Assembly (NCBI GenBank): GCA_963762435.1
Contig: CAVXLN010000038.1
Location: 1 to 64,000, forward strand
Source of the DNA: JAXDMU01 sp963762435
GTDB taxonomy: Bacteria > Pseudomonadota > Alphaproteobacteria > ATCC43930 > CGMCC-115725
Direction: 5' to 3'
DNA: 64,000 bases
In this document: in pieces, positions 50,772 through 59,496 of the stretch
How the letters are laid out: every line of letters starts with the position of its first letter
How positions within the stretch are numbered: position 1 is the stretch's first letter
Program-made: the position numbers and the translations under genes
The notes under the pieces: generated by a model
Told to the model about the DNA's origin: nothing
Database searches by the model: none
The model's input: only the letters and a program-made list of their open reading frames with translations

Positions 50772-52388
50772 CTACTGCCCGATAACCGGGATGATGCCCG
50801 GGACCACATATTGCTGGAAGGCAACCAGCAGACCCAGGATGAGCGTCAGGATGATGCTGTGGCTGAAGGTGCGGGCGAAGACCACACCCTCCTGGCCCTT
50901 GAGCGGCGTCACCGCGACGCCGGTCGCGATGTTCTGCGGCGAGATCATCTTGCCCATGACGCCGCCCGAGGAGTTGGTCGCGGCGAACAGCACCGGGTTG
51001 AGATCGAGCTGGCGCGCGGCCACGACCTGGAGATTGCCGAAGAGCGCGTTGCCCGAGGTGTCGCTGCCCGAGAGGAACACCGCGATCCAGCCCAGGAACG
51101 GCGACAGCAGCACGAAGATATGGCCGGTCGCCGCCACTGCCTTGCCGAGCGTGTAGGCCAGGCCCGAATAGTTCATGAGATAGGCCAAGGCCACGATGAG
51201 CATGACGGTGACGACCGCGATCCAGGCTTGCTGGACGGTCGAGACGATGCAGCCGACGAAATCGCCGGGCGACAGCCGGACCACGACCGCCGTCAATGCT
51301 GCCGCCAGCAGGATCGCCGTGCCCGTGGCCAGCGGCTGGAACACCCAGACGGCGGCATAGGGCTTGTTGTCGTAGAGCGTGATCGAGATCGCGTTGTGCA
51401 ACCCCGGCCACTGGATCGCCTGCTGGTCGATCGCGAAGATCTTGAAGCTGGTCCACAGGATGACGACCACCGAGACCAGGATCCAGGGCAGCCAGCCCTG
51501 CCAGGGCGAGATCGTGGATGCCTTGATCTCGGAGGCCAGCACATTGTGCTGGATCATGAATTCGGGATCGGGCTTAGGCTTCCAGACCTGCAGGAACAGC
51601 AGCGTGATGATGAGCGAGCCCAGCGAGGACAGCACGTCGGTCAGCGTGTAGTCGATGAAGTTCGACGAGACGAACTGCGACACCGCGAAGCTGCCGCCGG
51701 CGACCAGCAGGACCGGCCAGAGCGCCCGGATCGACCGCATGCCGCCATAGAGCCCGATGACGTAGAAGGGCAGGATCAGTGCCATGAACGGCAGCTGCCG
51801 GCCGATCATCTGGCCGAGTGCGGCTGCCGGCAGGCCGGTGACGGCACCGAGCACGGTGACCGGCGCACCGAGTGCCCCGAACGCGACCGGGGCCGTGTTG
51901 AAGATCAGCACGAAGACCAGCGCCTCGAGCGGCGGATAGCCCACCAGGATGAGCAGCGAGCTGGTGATCGCGACCGGTGTGCCGAAGCCCGCAATGCCTT
52001 CCAATAGGCAACCGAAGCAGAAGCCGATCACGACAAGAACAACGCGCCGATCATTCGGCAGCCTGGTGATGACCCAGTTCCGGAACGCGTCGAACCGGCC
52101 CGACTTCACCGCAATGTTGTAGAGCAACAGCGCATTGACCACGATCCACATCACCGGCCACAGCGCGAAAACCGCGCCGTTGAGCGCCGCATTGAATGCA
52201 AGACCGGCCGGCAGCTGCCAGACGCCGATCGCAACGATGAATCCCACGATGAGGCCGGCGAGTGCTGCCTGCCAGGCCGGGCGCCGGAAGACGCCCAAGA
52301 GCACCAGGACTGCCAGGATCGGCAGAACGGCGACGAGGAAGGACAGTCCGAGACTGTCCCCAACCGGTGTCAAAAGCTGCTGAAACAT
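50772..52388 (-). CDS. L-lactate/glycolate permease (LctP/GlcA family)
   Basis: A 538-residue inner-membrane transporter with about 13 helices, of the lactate permease family. Family motifs: EGIAGFGTPVAITSSLLILVGYPPLEAL, NTAPVAFGALGAPVTVLGAVTG, SSSGGVMGKMISPQNIATG-like (NSSGGVMGKMISPQNIATGV) and SGSDTSGNALFGNLQ. E. coli members LldP and GlcA both carry L-lactate, D-lactate and glycolate. The proximity of the glyoxylate-assimilation genes makes glycolate a good candidate substrate (inference). Confidence 0.93.
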   Translation of the reverse strand: MFQQLLTPVGDSLGLSFLVAVLPILAVLVLLGVFRRPAWQAALAGLIVGFIVAIGVWQLPAGLAFNAALNGAVFALWPVMWIVVNALLLYNIAVKSGRFDAFRNWVITRLPNDRRVVLVVIGFCFGCLLEGIAGFGTPVAITSSLLILVGYPPLEALVFVLIFNTAPVAFGALGAPVTVLGAVTGLPAAALGQMIGRQLPFMALILPFYVIGLYGGMRSIRALWPVLLVAGGSFAVSQFVSSNFIDYTLTDVLSSLGSLIITLLFLQVWKPKPDPEFMIQHNVLASEIKASTISPWQGWLPWILVSVVVILWTSFKIFAIDQQAIQWPGLHNAISITLYDNKPYAAVWVFQPLATGTAILLAAALTAVVVRLSPGDFVGCIVSTVQQAWIAVVTVMLIVALAYLMNYSGLAYTLGKAVAATGHIFVLLSPFLGWIAVFLSGSDTSGNALFGNLQVVAARQLDLNPVLFAATNSSGGVMGKMISPQNIATGVAVTPLKGQEGVVFARTFSHSIILTLILGLLVAFQQYVVPGIIPVIGQ

Positions 52389-52605
52389 GCCCCACCCCCT
52401 GTTTTTAATTCTTTATCCCGACCGGAACCGGATTTCGGCAGGGACCATGTTGATATTGCCACGTTTCCCGGCAACGGACCTAGGGCTTCGCTTACAAGAT
52501 TCTTACAACTCCATAGATCGAAAGTCGTATAAACTCCTCGGCTTTGCACAACTCGGTAAAGGTCCTGGCTATTCCATCAATCGGCCCTGTTGCGCCCCCA
52601 TGGCA

Positions 52606-53871
52606 CTAGCGCGCGATCAGCACGGCCCGGAAATCATTCACGTTCGTCAATGTCGGCCCGGTCACGACCTGGTCGCCCAGCGCGCCGAAGAAACTATGCC
52701 CGTCATTATTGGCCAGGCTCTTCTTGGCGTCGATGCCGAGGGCGGCCGCGCGCGCCAGCGAATCCGGCGTGGCGATGGCGCCCGCCACCTCCTCCTGGCC
52801 GTCGATCCCGTCCGTGTCGGCGGCGAGCGCATAGATGCCTCGGGCGCCATTGAGCTCGACCGCGAGCGACAGCAGGAATTCGACATTGCGGCCGCCGCGC
52901 CCCTCGCCGCGCACCGTCACCGTCGTCTCGCCGCCCGACAGGAGCACGGCCGGCGGCTCGGCCGGTTGGCCATGCCGCGCCACCTGACGCGCGATGCCCG
53001 CCATGACGCGGCCGACCTCACGCGCCTCGCCTTCCAGCGCATCGCCCAGGATCACGGGCGCCACCCCGGCAGAGCGCGCCACCGCGGCCGCTGCCTCGAG
53101 CGAGGATTGCGGGGTGGCGATGAGCACCGTGCTTGTGTGCTGAAGCCGCGGATCGTCGGGCTTCGGCGTCTCGTCCCGGGCTTCTTCCAGATGCCGGATG
53201 GCGGCCACCGGCTCGGTGATGCCGTATTTGGCCAGGATCGCCCGCGCATCGGCGAAACTGGTGGCATCGGCCACCGTCGGGCCGGAGCCGATGACACCCG
53301 GATCGTCTCCCGGCACGTCGGAGATGACGAGCGTCACCAGCGGTGCCGGATATGACGCCGCGGCAAGCCGGCCGCCCTTGATCGCGGAGAGATGCTTGCG
53401 CACGCAATTCATCTCGCCGATATGGGCCCCCGATTTGAGAAGCGCGCGATTGACCGCCTGCTTGTCGGCGAGCGTCAGCCCGGGAGCGGGCAGGCTCAAC
53501 AGCGCCGACGCCCCGCCCGAAATAAGCGCGATGACGAGATCATCGGGCCCGAGCCCCTTGACCAGCTCGAGTATACGCGCCGCCGCCCGCTCGCCATTGG
53601 CGTCAGGCACGGGATGGGCCGCCTCGACGATCTCGATCTGCCGGCACGGCACGGCGTGGTCGTAGCGCGTGACGACCAGCCCCGAGAGCGGCCCCGGCCA
53701 ATGCGCCTCCAGCGCCGCCGCCATCGCGGCGGACGCCTTGCCGGCGCCGACCACCACCGTCCGCCCCTTGGGCGGCGGCGGCAGATGCGCCGGCACGCGT
53801 TCGGCCGGCATCGCCGCCGCGACCGCGGCGTCGAACATCGCTCGGAGGAGATCACGCGGTACTACAGGCAA
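52606..53871 (-). CDS. Glycerate 2-kinase (GckA/TtuD, MOFRL family)
   Basis: A 421-residue DUF4147/MOFRL-type glycerate kinase, which forms 2-phosphoglycerate. Motifs: VVVGAGKASAAMAAALE, EAAHPVPDANGERAAARIL, ISGGASALLSLPAPG, VRKHLSAIKGGRLA, SDVPGDDPGVIGSGPTV and the MOFRL segment GGRNVEFLLSLAVEL with AADTDGIDG. It completes the path from glyoxylate, downstream of tartronate semialdehyde reductase. Confidence 0.93.
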   Translation of the reverse strand: MPVVPRDLLRAMFDAAVAAAMPAERVPAHLPPPPKGRTVVVGAGKASAAMAAALEAHWPGPLSGLVVTRYDHAVPCRQIEIVEAAHPVPDANGERAAARILELVKGLGPDDLVIALISGGASALLSLPAPGLTLADKQAVNRALLKSGAHIGEMNCVRKHLSAIKGGRLAAASYPAPLVTLVISDVPGDDPGVIGSGPTVADATSFADARAILAKYGITEPVAAIRHLEEARDETPKPDDPRLQHTSTVLIATPQSSLEAAAAVARSAGVAPVILGDALEGEAREVGRVMAGIARQVARHGQPAEPPAVLLSGGETTVTVRGEGRGGRNVEFLLSLAVELNGARGIYALAADTDGIDGQEEVAGAIATPDSLARAAALGIDAKKSLANNDGHSFFGALGDQVVTGPTLTNVNDFRAVLIAR

Positions 53872-53904
53872 TTTTCTTCTTCTTCACTCTAGATCAAGAT
53901 TCAC

Positions 53905-53931
53905 CGCTTAGGTCGGACCGACCTAAGCGGA
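53905..53931. other. Perfect 27-bp palindrome between glycerate genes
   Basis: Arms CCGCTTAGGTCGG and CCGACCTAAGCGG (13 bp, no mismatch) around a single base, in the 91-bp gap between garR-like (stop 53963) and glycerate kinase (start 53871), both on the minus strand. No T-run follows. It could be an operator for the kinase gene or an mRNA 3' structure. Confidence 0.65.
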
Positions 53932-53962
53932 TCGGGCTCTAGAACCAAATGCGTAACGCAGG

Positions 53963-54844
53963 TTACCCGCCGATCTCGTGTCCCGCCAGCAGCTCCAGCA
54001 TCCTGACCATGGCCGAATGGTCCCAGGCCGAGCCGCCATGGGCGGCACAGCCATTGAACAGCTCCTGGCACGTCGCCGTGTTGGGCAGGCTGATCTGCAG
54101 AGCCTTGGCACCCTGAAGCGCCAGATTGAGATCCTTCTGATGCAGCTCGATGCGGAAGCCCGGATCGAAATTGCGCTTGATCATGCGCTCGCCATGCACT
54201 TCGAGGATGCGCGAATTGGCGAAGCCGCCCATGAGGGCCGCCCGCACCTTGGCCGGATCGGCGCCGGCCTTGGAGGCGAACAGCAGCGCCTCGCCGACCG
54301 CCTCGATCGTCAGCGCCACGATGATCTGGTTGGCGACCTTGGTCGTCTGCCCGTCGCCATTGCCGCCGACGAGGGTGATGTTCTTGCCCATCAGCTGGAA
54401 GAGGGGCTTCACCGTCTCGAACGCCGCGTCCGGCCCGCCGATCATGATGGTGAGCGACGCCGCCTTGGCGCCGACCTCGCCGCCCGAGACGGGCGCGTCG
54501 AGATAGTCGCATCCGAGCTTGTTGATGCGGGCCGCGAAATCCTTGGTCGCGATCGGCGAGATCGAGCTCATATCGACGACGATCTTGCCGGCGCTGAGGC
54601 CGGCCGCGACACCGTTATCGCCGAACAGGGCCGCCTCGACATGCGGCGTATCCGGCACCATGGTGATGATGACATCGGAATTGAGCGCCACTTCCTTGGC
54701 ATTGCCGCACGGGACGGCACCGCCCTTGACCAGATCGTCCGGCAGTGCCGCGATGTCATGGACATGGAGCGTGTGCCCACCGGCGATGAGATGCCCCGCC
54801 ATGGGCCGGCCCATGATGCCGAGGCCGATGAATCCGACTTTCAT
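53963..54844 (-). CDS. garR: 2-Hydroxy-3-oxopropionate (tartronate semialdehyde) reductase
   Basis: A 293-residue beta-hydroxyacid dehydrogenase. The NAD(P)-binding GFIGLGIMGRPMAGHLIAGG, the substrate motif DAPVSGGEVGAKAASL and the catalytic-lysine region DGQTTKVANQIIVAL are intact. It reduces tartronate semialdehyde to D-glycerate. The order gcl-hyi-reductase is that of E. coli (glxR); GarR and GlxR cannot be told apart by eye. Confidence 0.94.
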   Translation of the reverse strand: MKVGFIGLGIMGRPMAGHLIAGGHTLHVHDIAALPDDLVKGGAVPCGNAKEVALNSDVIITMVPDTPHVEAALFGDNGVAAGLSAGKIVVDMSSISPIATKDFAARINKLGCDYLDAPVSGGEVGAKAASLTIMIGGPDAAFETVKPLFQLMGKNITLVGGNGDGQTTKVANQIIVALTIEAVGEALLFASKAGADPAKVRAALMGGFANSRILEVHGERMIKRNFDPGFRIELHQKDLNLALQGAKALQISLPNTATCQELFNGCAAHGGSAWDHSAMVRMLELLAGHEIGG

Positions 54845-54863
54845 GCTTGTCGCTCCCTAACAG

Positions 54864-55646
54864 CTAGCGGCCGAGATAAGACCGCGCCCAGCTGAGGCCG
54901 GGCGTGGTTTGATTGGCCGGACGATACTCGCAGCCGATCCAGCCCGCATAGCCTTCCTCATCGAGCTTGGCGAACAGGAACGGATAATTGATCTCGCCGG
55001 TGCCCGGCTCGTTGCGGCCCGGATTGTCGGCCAGCTGGATATGGGCGATCCGGTCCTTGTAGCGGCGCCAGGTCGCCAGCAGCTCGCCCGACATGCGGGC
55101 CTGGTGATAAATGTCGTATTGCAGGAAGAGATTGTCGGAGCCCACGGCATCGATAAGGGCGATGCCCTGCTCCGCCCGGGTCAGCCAGAAGCCCGGCATG
55201 TCCTTGTCGTTGATCGGCTCGACCAGCAGCTTGACGCCGGCCTCCTTGAGGGCGGACGCGGCGAAGCGGAGATTGCCGACCAGCGTCTCGTAAAGGGCGG
55301 CCGGATCGGTGCCGGGCTTCGGAATGCCGGCCAGGCAATTGACCTGCGGGCATTTGAGCGCCGTCGCATAGTCGATCGTGCGGCCGACCCCGTCCTGGAA
55401 CTCGCCGATCCGGTCGGGCAGGCAGGCGATGCCGCGCTCGCCCGCATCCCAATCGCCGGGCGGCAGATTGTGCAGGATCTGCTTCAGCCCGTTCACCTCC
55501 AGCAGCTCGGCCAGCCGCTCCTTGGCATAGGCGTAGGGAAAGAGATACTCGACCGCCGTGAAGCCGTCTTCCGCGGCCGCCGCGAACCGGTCGGGGAAGG
55601 GATGCTCATTATAGAGCATGGTCAAATTGGCACAGAATTTAGGCAT
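54864..55646 (-). CDS. hyi: Hydroxypyruvate isomerase
   Basis: A 260-residue TIM-barrel isomerase that interconverts hydroxypyruvate and tartronate semialdehyde. The N-terminus PKFCANLTMLYNEHPFPDRF is characteristic; metal/catalytic positions occur in LLVEPINDKDMPGF (Glu), QYDIYHQARMSG (Asp, His) and HIQLADNPGRNEPGTGEINY. It lies 17 bp after gcl and 19 bp before the reductase gene. Confidence 0.95.
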   Translation of the reverse strand: MPKFCANLTMLYNEHPFPDRFAAAAEDGFTAVEYLFPYAYAKERLAELLEVNGLKQILHNLPPGDWDAGERGIACLPDRIGEFQDGVGRTIDYATALKCPQVNCLAGIPKPGTDPAALYETLVGNLRFAASALKEAGVKLLVEPINDKDMPGFWLTRAEQGIALIDAVGSDNLFLQYDIYHQARMSGELLATWRRYKDRIAHIQLADNPGRNEPGTGEINYPFLFAKLDEEGYAGWIGCEYRPANQTTPGLSWARSYLGR

Positions 55647-55663
55647 CTCAATCCTCTCCGGAC

Positions 55664-57439
55664 CTAATCCAGCAGACCGACGGCCGTCGGCGCATCCTCG
55701 GGCCGATCGGCCAGCGGTTCGAACTCGGTGATGTTGTCGATCTCGGTTCCCATGGCGATATTGGTGACCCGTTCGAGGATGATTTCAACCACGACCGGCA
55801 CCCGATATTGCTGGATCCATGCCTTGGCCTGCTCGAAGGCGCCGTCGAGCTCCTCCGGCCGATGCACGCGGATCGCCTTGCAACCCAGCCCTTCCGCCAC
55901 CTTCACATGGTCGACGCCATAGCCGCCCAGCTCCGGCGCATTGATATTTTCGAAACCCAGCTGCACCGCGTAATCCATATCGAAATTGCGCTGCGCCTGG
56001 CGGATGAGGCCGAGATAGGCGTTGTTGACCAGCACCTGGATGAAGGGCAGCTGGAACTGGGCGCCGACCGCCAGCTCCTCGATCATGAACTGGAAATCGA
56101 AATCGCCGGACAGGGCGACGATCCGCCGCTCGGGATTGTCGGCGCACACACCCAAGGCCGCCGGCACGGTCCAGCCCAAGGGGCCGGCCTGGCCGCAATT
56201 GATCCAGTTCCGAGGCTTGTAGACATGAAGGAACTGGGCCGCCGCGATCTGCGACAGGCCGATGGTCGAGACGTAGCAGGTGTCCTTGCCGAAAGCGTCG
56301 TTCATCGCCTGATAGACGCGCTGCGGCTTGATCGGGACATTGTCGAAATTGGTCTTGCGCAGCATCGTCCGCTTGCGCTCGCGGCACTCGCCCGCCCACA
56401 CCGACCGGTCGGCGAGCTTGCCTTCGGCACGCCATTCGCTCGCCGCCTCGACGAACAGCGCCAGCGCCGATTTGGCATCGGAGGCGATGCCGTAATCGGG
56501 CTGGAACACGCGCCCGATCTGGGTCGGCTCGATATCGACATGGACGAATTTCCGGCCCTTCGTATAGGTCTCGACCGAGCCGGTATGGCGGTTCGCCCAG
56601 CGATTGCCGATGCCCAGCACGAAGTCGGCCGCCAGCATCGTGGCGTTGCCGTAGCGGTGGCTGGTCTGGAGCCCGACCATGCCGGCCATCAGCGGATGAT
56701 CGTCCGGGATGGACCCCCAGCCCATCAGCGTCGGGATCACCGGCACGCCCGTCGTCTCGGCGAAGGCCAGCAGCAGATCGGCCGCATCGGCGTTGATGAC
56801 GCCGCCGCCGGCCACGATGACCGGCCGCTCCGCCTCGTTCAGCATCTGGAGCGCCTTGTCGATCTGCGCCCGCGTCGCATGCGGCTTGTAGATCGGCAGC
56901 GGCTCGTAGGTCTCGAGATCGAACTCGATCTCGCCCATCTGTACATCGAAGGGCAGGTCGATCAGCACTGGCCCGGGCCGGCCCGAGCGCATCAGGTGAA
57001 ACGCCTGCTGGAATACGCGCGGCACAAGCGCCGGCTCGCGCACGGTGACGGCCCACTTCGTCACCGGACGGGCGATCAATTCAATATCGACCGCCTGGAA
57101 ATCCTCCTTGTAGAGACGCGAGCGCGGCGCTTGCCCCGTGATGGCCAGGATCGGAATCGAATCCGCCTGGGCCGAATAAAGCCCGGTGATCATGTCGGTG
57201 CCGGCCGGCCCCGACGTGCCGATCGAGACGCCGATATTGCCGGGGCGCGCCCTGGTATAGCCTTCCGCCATATGGGAGGCGCCCTCCATGTGCCGGGCCA
57301 GCACATGCTTGATGCCGCCATGGCGCCGGAGCGCCGAATAGAGCGGGTTGATCGCGGCACCCGGAATGCCGAATGCCTGCGTGATACCTTCCTTAGCCAT
57401 GACGCAGACAGCCGCGTCGATCGCTCTCATCTTGGCCAT
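55664..57439 (-). CDS. gcl: Glyoxylate carboligase
   Basis: A 591-residue ThDP/FAD enzyme that joins two glyoxylates to tartronate semialdehyde with loss of CO2. RHMEGASHMAEGYTRA shows Met51 where most ThDP enzymes have the catalytic Glu; the E. coli enzyme has Val there, a recognised Gcl feature. The ThDP motif is GDFDFQFMIEELAVGAQF...VNN. First gene of the gcl-hyi-reductase operon; 235 bp upstream (57440-57674) shows no gene and should hold its promoter. Confidence 0.96.
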   Translation of the reverse strand: MAKMRAIDAAVCVMAKEGITQAFGIPGAAINPLYSALRRHGGIKHVLARHMEGASHMAEGYTRARPGNIGVSIGTSGPAGTDMITGLYSAQADSIPILAITGQAPRSRLYKEDFQAVDIELIARPVTKWAVTVREPALVPRVFQQAFHLMRSGRPGPVLIDLPFDVQMGEIEFDLETYEPLPIYKPHATRAQIDKALQMLNEAERPVIVAGGGVINADAADLLLAFAETTGVPVIPTLMGWGSIPDDHPLMAGMVGLQTSHRYGNATMLAADFVLGIGNRWANRHTGSVETYTKGRKFVHVDIEPTQIGRVFQPDYGIASDAKSALALFVEAASEWRAEGKLADRSVWAGECRERKRTMLRKTNFDNVPIKPQRVYQAMNDAFGKDTCYVSTIGLSQIAAAQFLHVYKPRNWINCGQAGPLGWTVPAALGVCADNPERRIVALSGDFDFQFMIEELAVGAQFQLPFIQVLVNNAYLGLIRQAQRNFDMDYAVQLGFENINAPELGGYGVDHVKVAEGLGCKAIRVHRPEELDGAFEQAKAWIQQYRVPVVVEIILERVTNIAMGTEIDNITEFEPLADRPEDAPTAVGLLD

Positions 57440-57674
57440 CGCCCGTATCCTTTCGCGCGAGATGGTCGATGCTTTCAGTTGCGCACGTGGAACCGCGAGG
57501 GCCAGATTTTTCCGGAACAGATTTCCGGTGGGTGGAAATCGTCCGGTAAGCTATTGAAAATATTTGTAGATGAAGGCAGGAATCGACCGCCGAAAGACCG
57601 ATTTCCGCTCTCCGGCGGCCTATCCGCCCTCGGTCGCCCGGAATGATTTCCGTATCGCGGAAGATGTCGCGGGT

Positions 57675-59354
57675 TTAGCGCAACCCGTCCGCCACCCCGC
57701 ACCGGCGCGGATCGGCGCTGGCGCCCAGCGTGCCGTGCGCGTCGCGATAGCAGATCTGGAACGAACCCATATGGAAGTCATAGGCCGGCAGTGCGCGCAC
57801 CTGCACACCCATCGCTGCCAGCCCGCGGATCGCGTCCGGCGAAAGCCGGTCCTCCATCGTGATCGATCCGTCCTCGGCCAGGCCCAGCATGCGCGGTGCG
57901 GCCGATGCCTCATAGGGCGGCAGGTCGAAGTCGAGCAGATAGGAGAGCACCTGCGGCACGGTGAAATGGACATTGCCCGGCGTGCCGAGCGACAGCACGG
58001 GCTTGCCATCCTTCAGCACCATCGTGTTGCCGATGACGCAGCGCATGCGCGCCCCCTTCAGCACCTTGGCGTCCATGAAGCCGGTGAGGCCGCCGAAGCT
58101 CGCATGAGTGCCGATCATCGGCACGCCGCCCACCACCATGCCGGGGATGCCGCCGGCCTGGAGCGTGTTCATCATCTGCACCCAATTGCCGTCCGCATCG
58201 ACCACGGCCAGCTCGCAGCTGCCGCTCGGCGGCTTCTTCGAGATCCCGCCGGTCGGAATGCCGGCATCGGAATTGCCGAAGGCGCTGCCGCCGGCGCCCG
58301 AGGTGAGCCGAACATGCTCGCTGAGATCGCGCGAGGGCCTCATGCCCTTGATGAGCTTCGCCGCCATCCGGTGGAAATCGCCGTCGAGCAGCTGGTCCAC
58401 GGCATAGGGCGAGATCTCTGGATCGCCCAGGAAACCGCAATGATATTGCGCGAAGCGGAGCGCGTGCCCCATGGCGAAGATGTGCTCGGCCGAGCCCTGC
58501 GCCATGTCGCGGATGCCGAGCTCGCCGAGGATGCCGAGCACAATGGCGCAGAACACGCCCTGCTGCTGCGGCGGGGCCAGCCCCACCACCTCATGCTCGC
58601 CATGGCGGAACCGCACCGGCTCGATCCAGCGCGGCGGCGTCTCGACCATATGATCCGGCGTGATCATCCAGCCCATCTCATGGGCCTTGGCAATGAATTT
58701 CCGGGCCCAGGCGCCGGTGATCATATAGTCCGGCCCGTCGGACGCCACGCCGCGCAGCGTGTCCGCCATCTCCGGGCTGCGGAACACCTCGCCGACCGAG
58801 GCCCAATTGCCCCCCGGCATGTGGAATTTCCGGCCTTCTGGGAAGTAAGTGGTGAAATCCTGGCTGCCGAGATGGACGCCGTACTCGAACGACGAGACCG
58901 GATGGCCGTCCTCGGCCCAGCGGATCGCATCGGCGGCGAGCACCGACCAGGGTTTGGTGCCGAACCGCGCATGGAGCATCTTCATCGCCGGCATGAAGCC
59001 CGGGATGCAGGCCGCCGTCGGATGGGCCCCGAGTCCGCTGCCGACCGCGGGAATCGGCTTCCACGGCGGCAACCCCGACGGCATCGTGCCGACGCTGTCG
59101 AGCTGATGAATGGTCCCCGTCTTGGCCTCGTAGAAAAGACCGGTGACCGTGCCGGTGAGGTTGGTCATGAAGGGCTCGACCGCCGTCTGGACGAGACAGC
59201 CGGCAATCGCCGCATCGACGGCGTTGCCGCCATCCGCCAGCACCTTCAGCACCGTCTCGGTGGCGATGGCATGATCCGTGCTGGCAGCGGCCTTGAGTCC
59301 GGTGACGGGGGCCTTCGGGCCCGGATTGCGGATATAGCGCTCGTCGATCGACAT
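57675..59354 (-). CDS. Gamma-glutamyltransferase-like protein with altered nucleophile
   Basis: A 559-residue Ntn-hydrolase of the gamma-glutamyltransferase family. The N-terminal part shows TDHAIATETVLKVLADGGNAVDAAIA; the C-terminal part GTPGNVHFTVPQVLSYLLDFD, APRM and ADPRRCGVADG. No signal peptide is evident. The processing/catalytic motif, TTHYSVVD in E. coli, reads SCELAVVD here, so the nucleophilic Thr is Ser and the next residues differ. It may self-process with Ser or be inactive. The start at 59354 has GGAGGGG upstream. It is divergent from a peptide ABC transporter. Confidence 0.87.
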   Translation of the reverse strand: MSIDERYIRNPGPKAPVTGLKAAASTDHAIATETVLKVLADGGNAVDAAIAGCLVQTAVEPFMTNLTGTVTGLFYEAKTGTIHQLDSVGTMPSGLPPWKPIPAVGSGLGAHPTAACIPGFMPAMKMLHARFGTKPWSVLAADAIRWAEDGHPVSSFEYGVHLGSQDFTTYFPEGRKFHMPGGNWASVGEVFRSPEMADTLRGVASDGPDYMITGAWARKFIAKAHEMGWMITPDHMVETPPRWIEPVRFRHGEHEVVGLAPPQQQGVFCAIVLGILGELGIRDMAQGSAEHIFAMGHALRFAQYHCGFLGDPEISPYAVDQLLDGDFHRMAAKLIKGMRPSRDLSEHVRLTSGAGGSAFGNSDAGIPTGGISKKPPSGSCELAVVDADGNWVQMMNTLQAGGIPGMVVGGVPMIGTHASFGGLTGFMDAKVLKGARMRCVIGNTMVLKDGKPVLSLGTPGNVHFTVPQVLSYLLDFDLPPYEASAAPRMLGLAEDGSITMEDRLSPDAIRGLAAMGVQVRALPAYDFHMGSFQICYRDAHGTLGASADPRRCGVADGLR

Positions 59355-59496
59355 CGTTCCCCTCCGGAACTCACCCATCCGAAGACTAGGACGAGGCGAG
59401 AAGGTGCGCAACCCATCGGACCCGGCGTTGACAGCTCCTTACCCCCTCCCTATCGTCCTGAAACCTTTGTGGATAAAGACGGTCGGCAGGAGCGCG

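Noticed and set aside
55808..57646. 612-codon frame antisense to gcl
   Set aside because: Same shadow effect; no recognisable domain and gcl is unambiguous.
59404..59496. N-terminal extension of the peptide-binding protein
   Set aside because: The signal peptide begins at 59497; the upstream residues would bury it and no ribosome-binding site supports the longer form.
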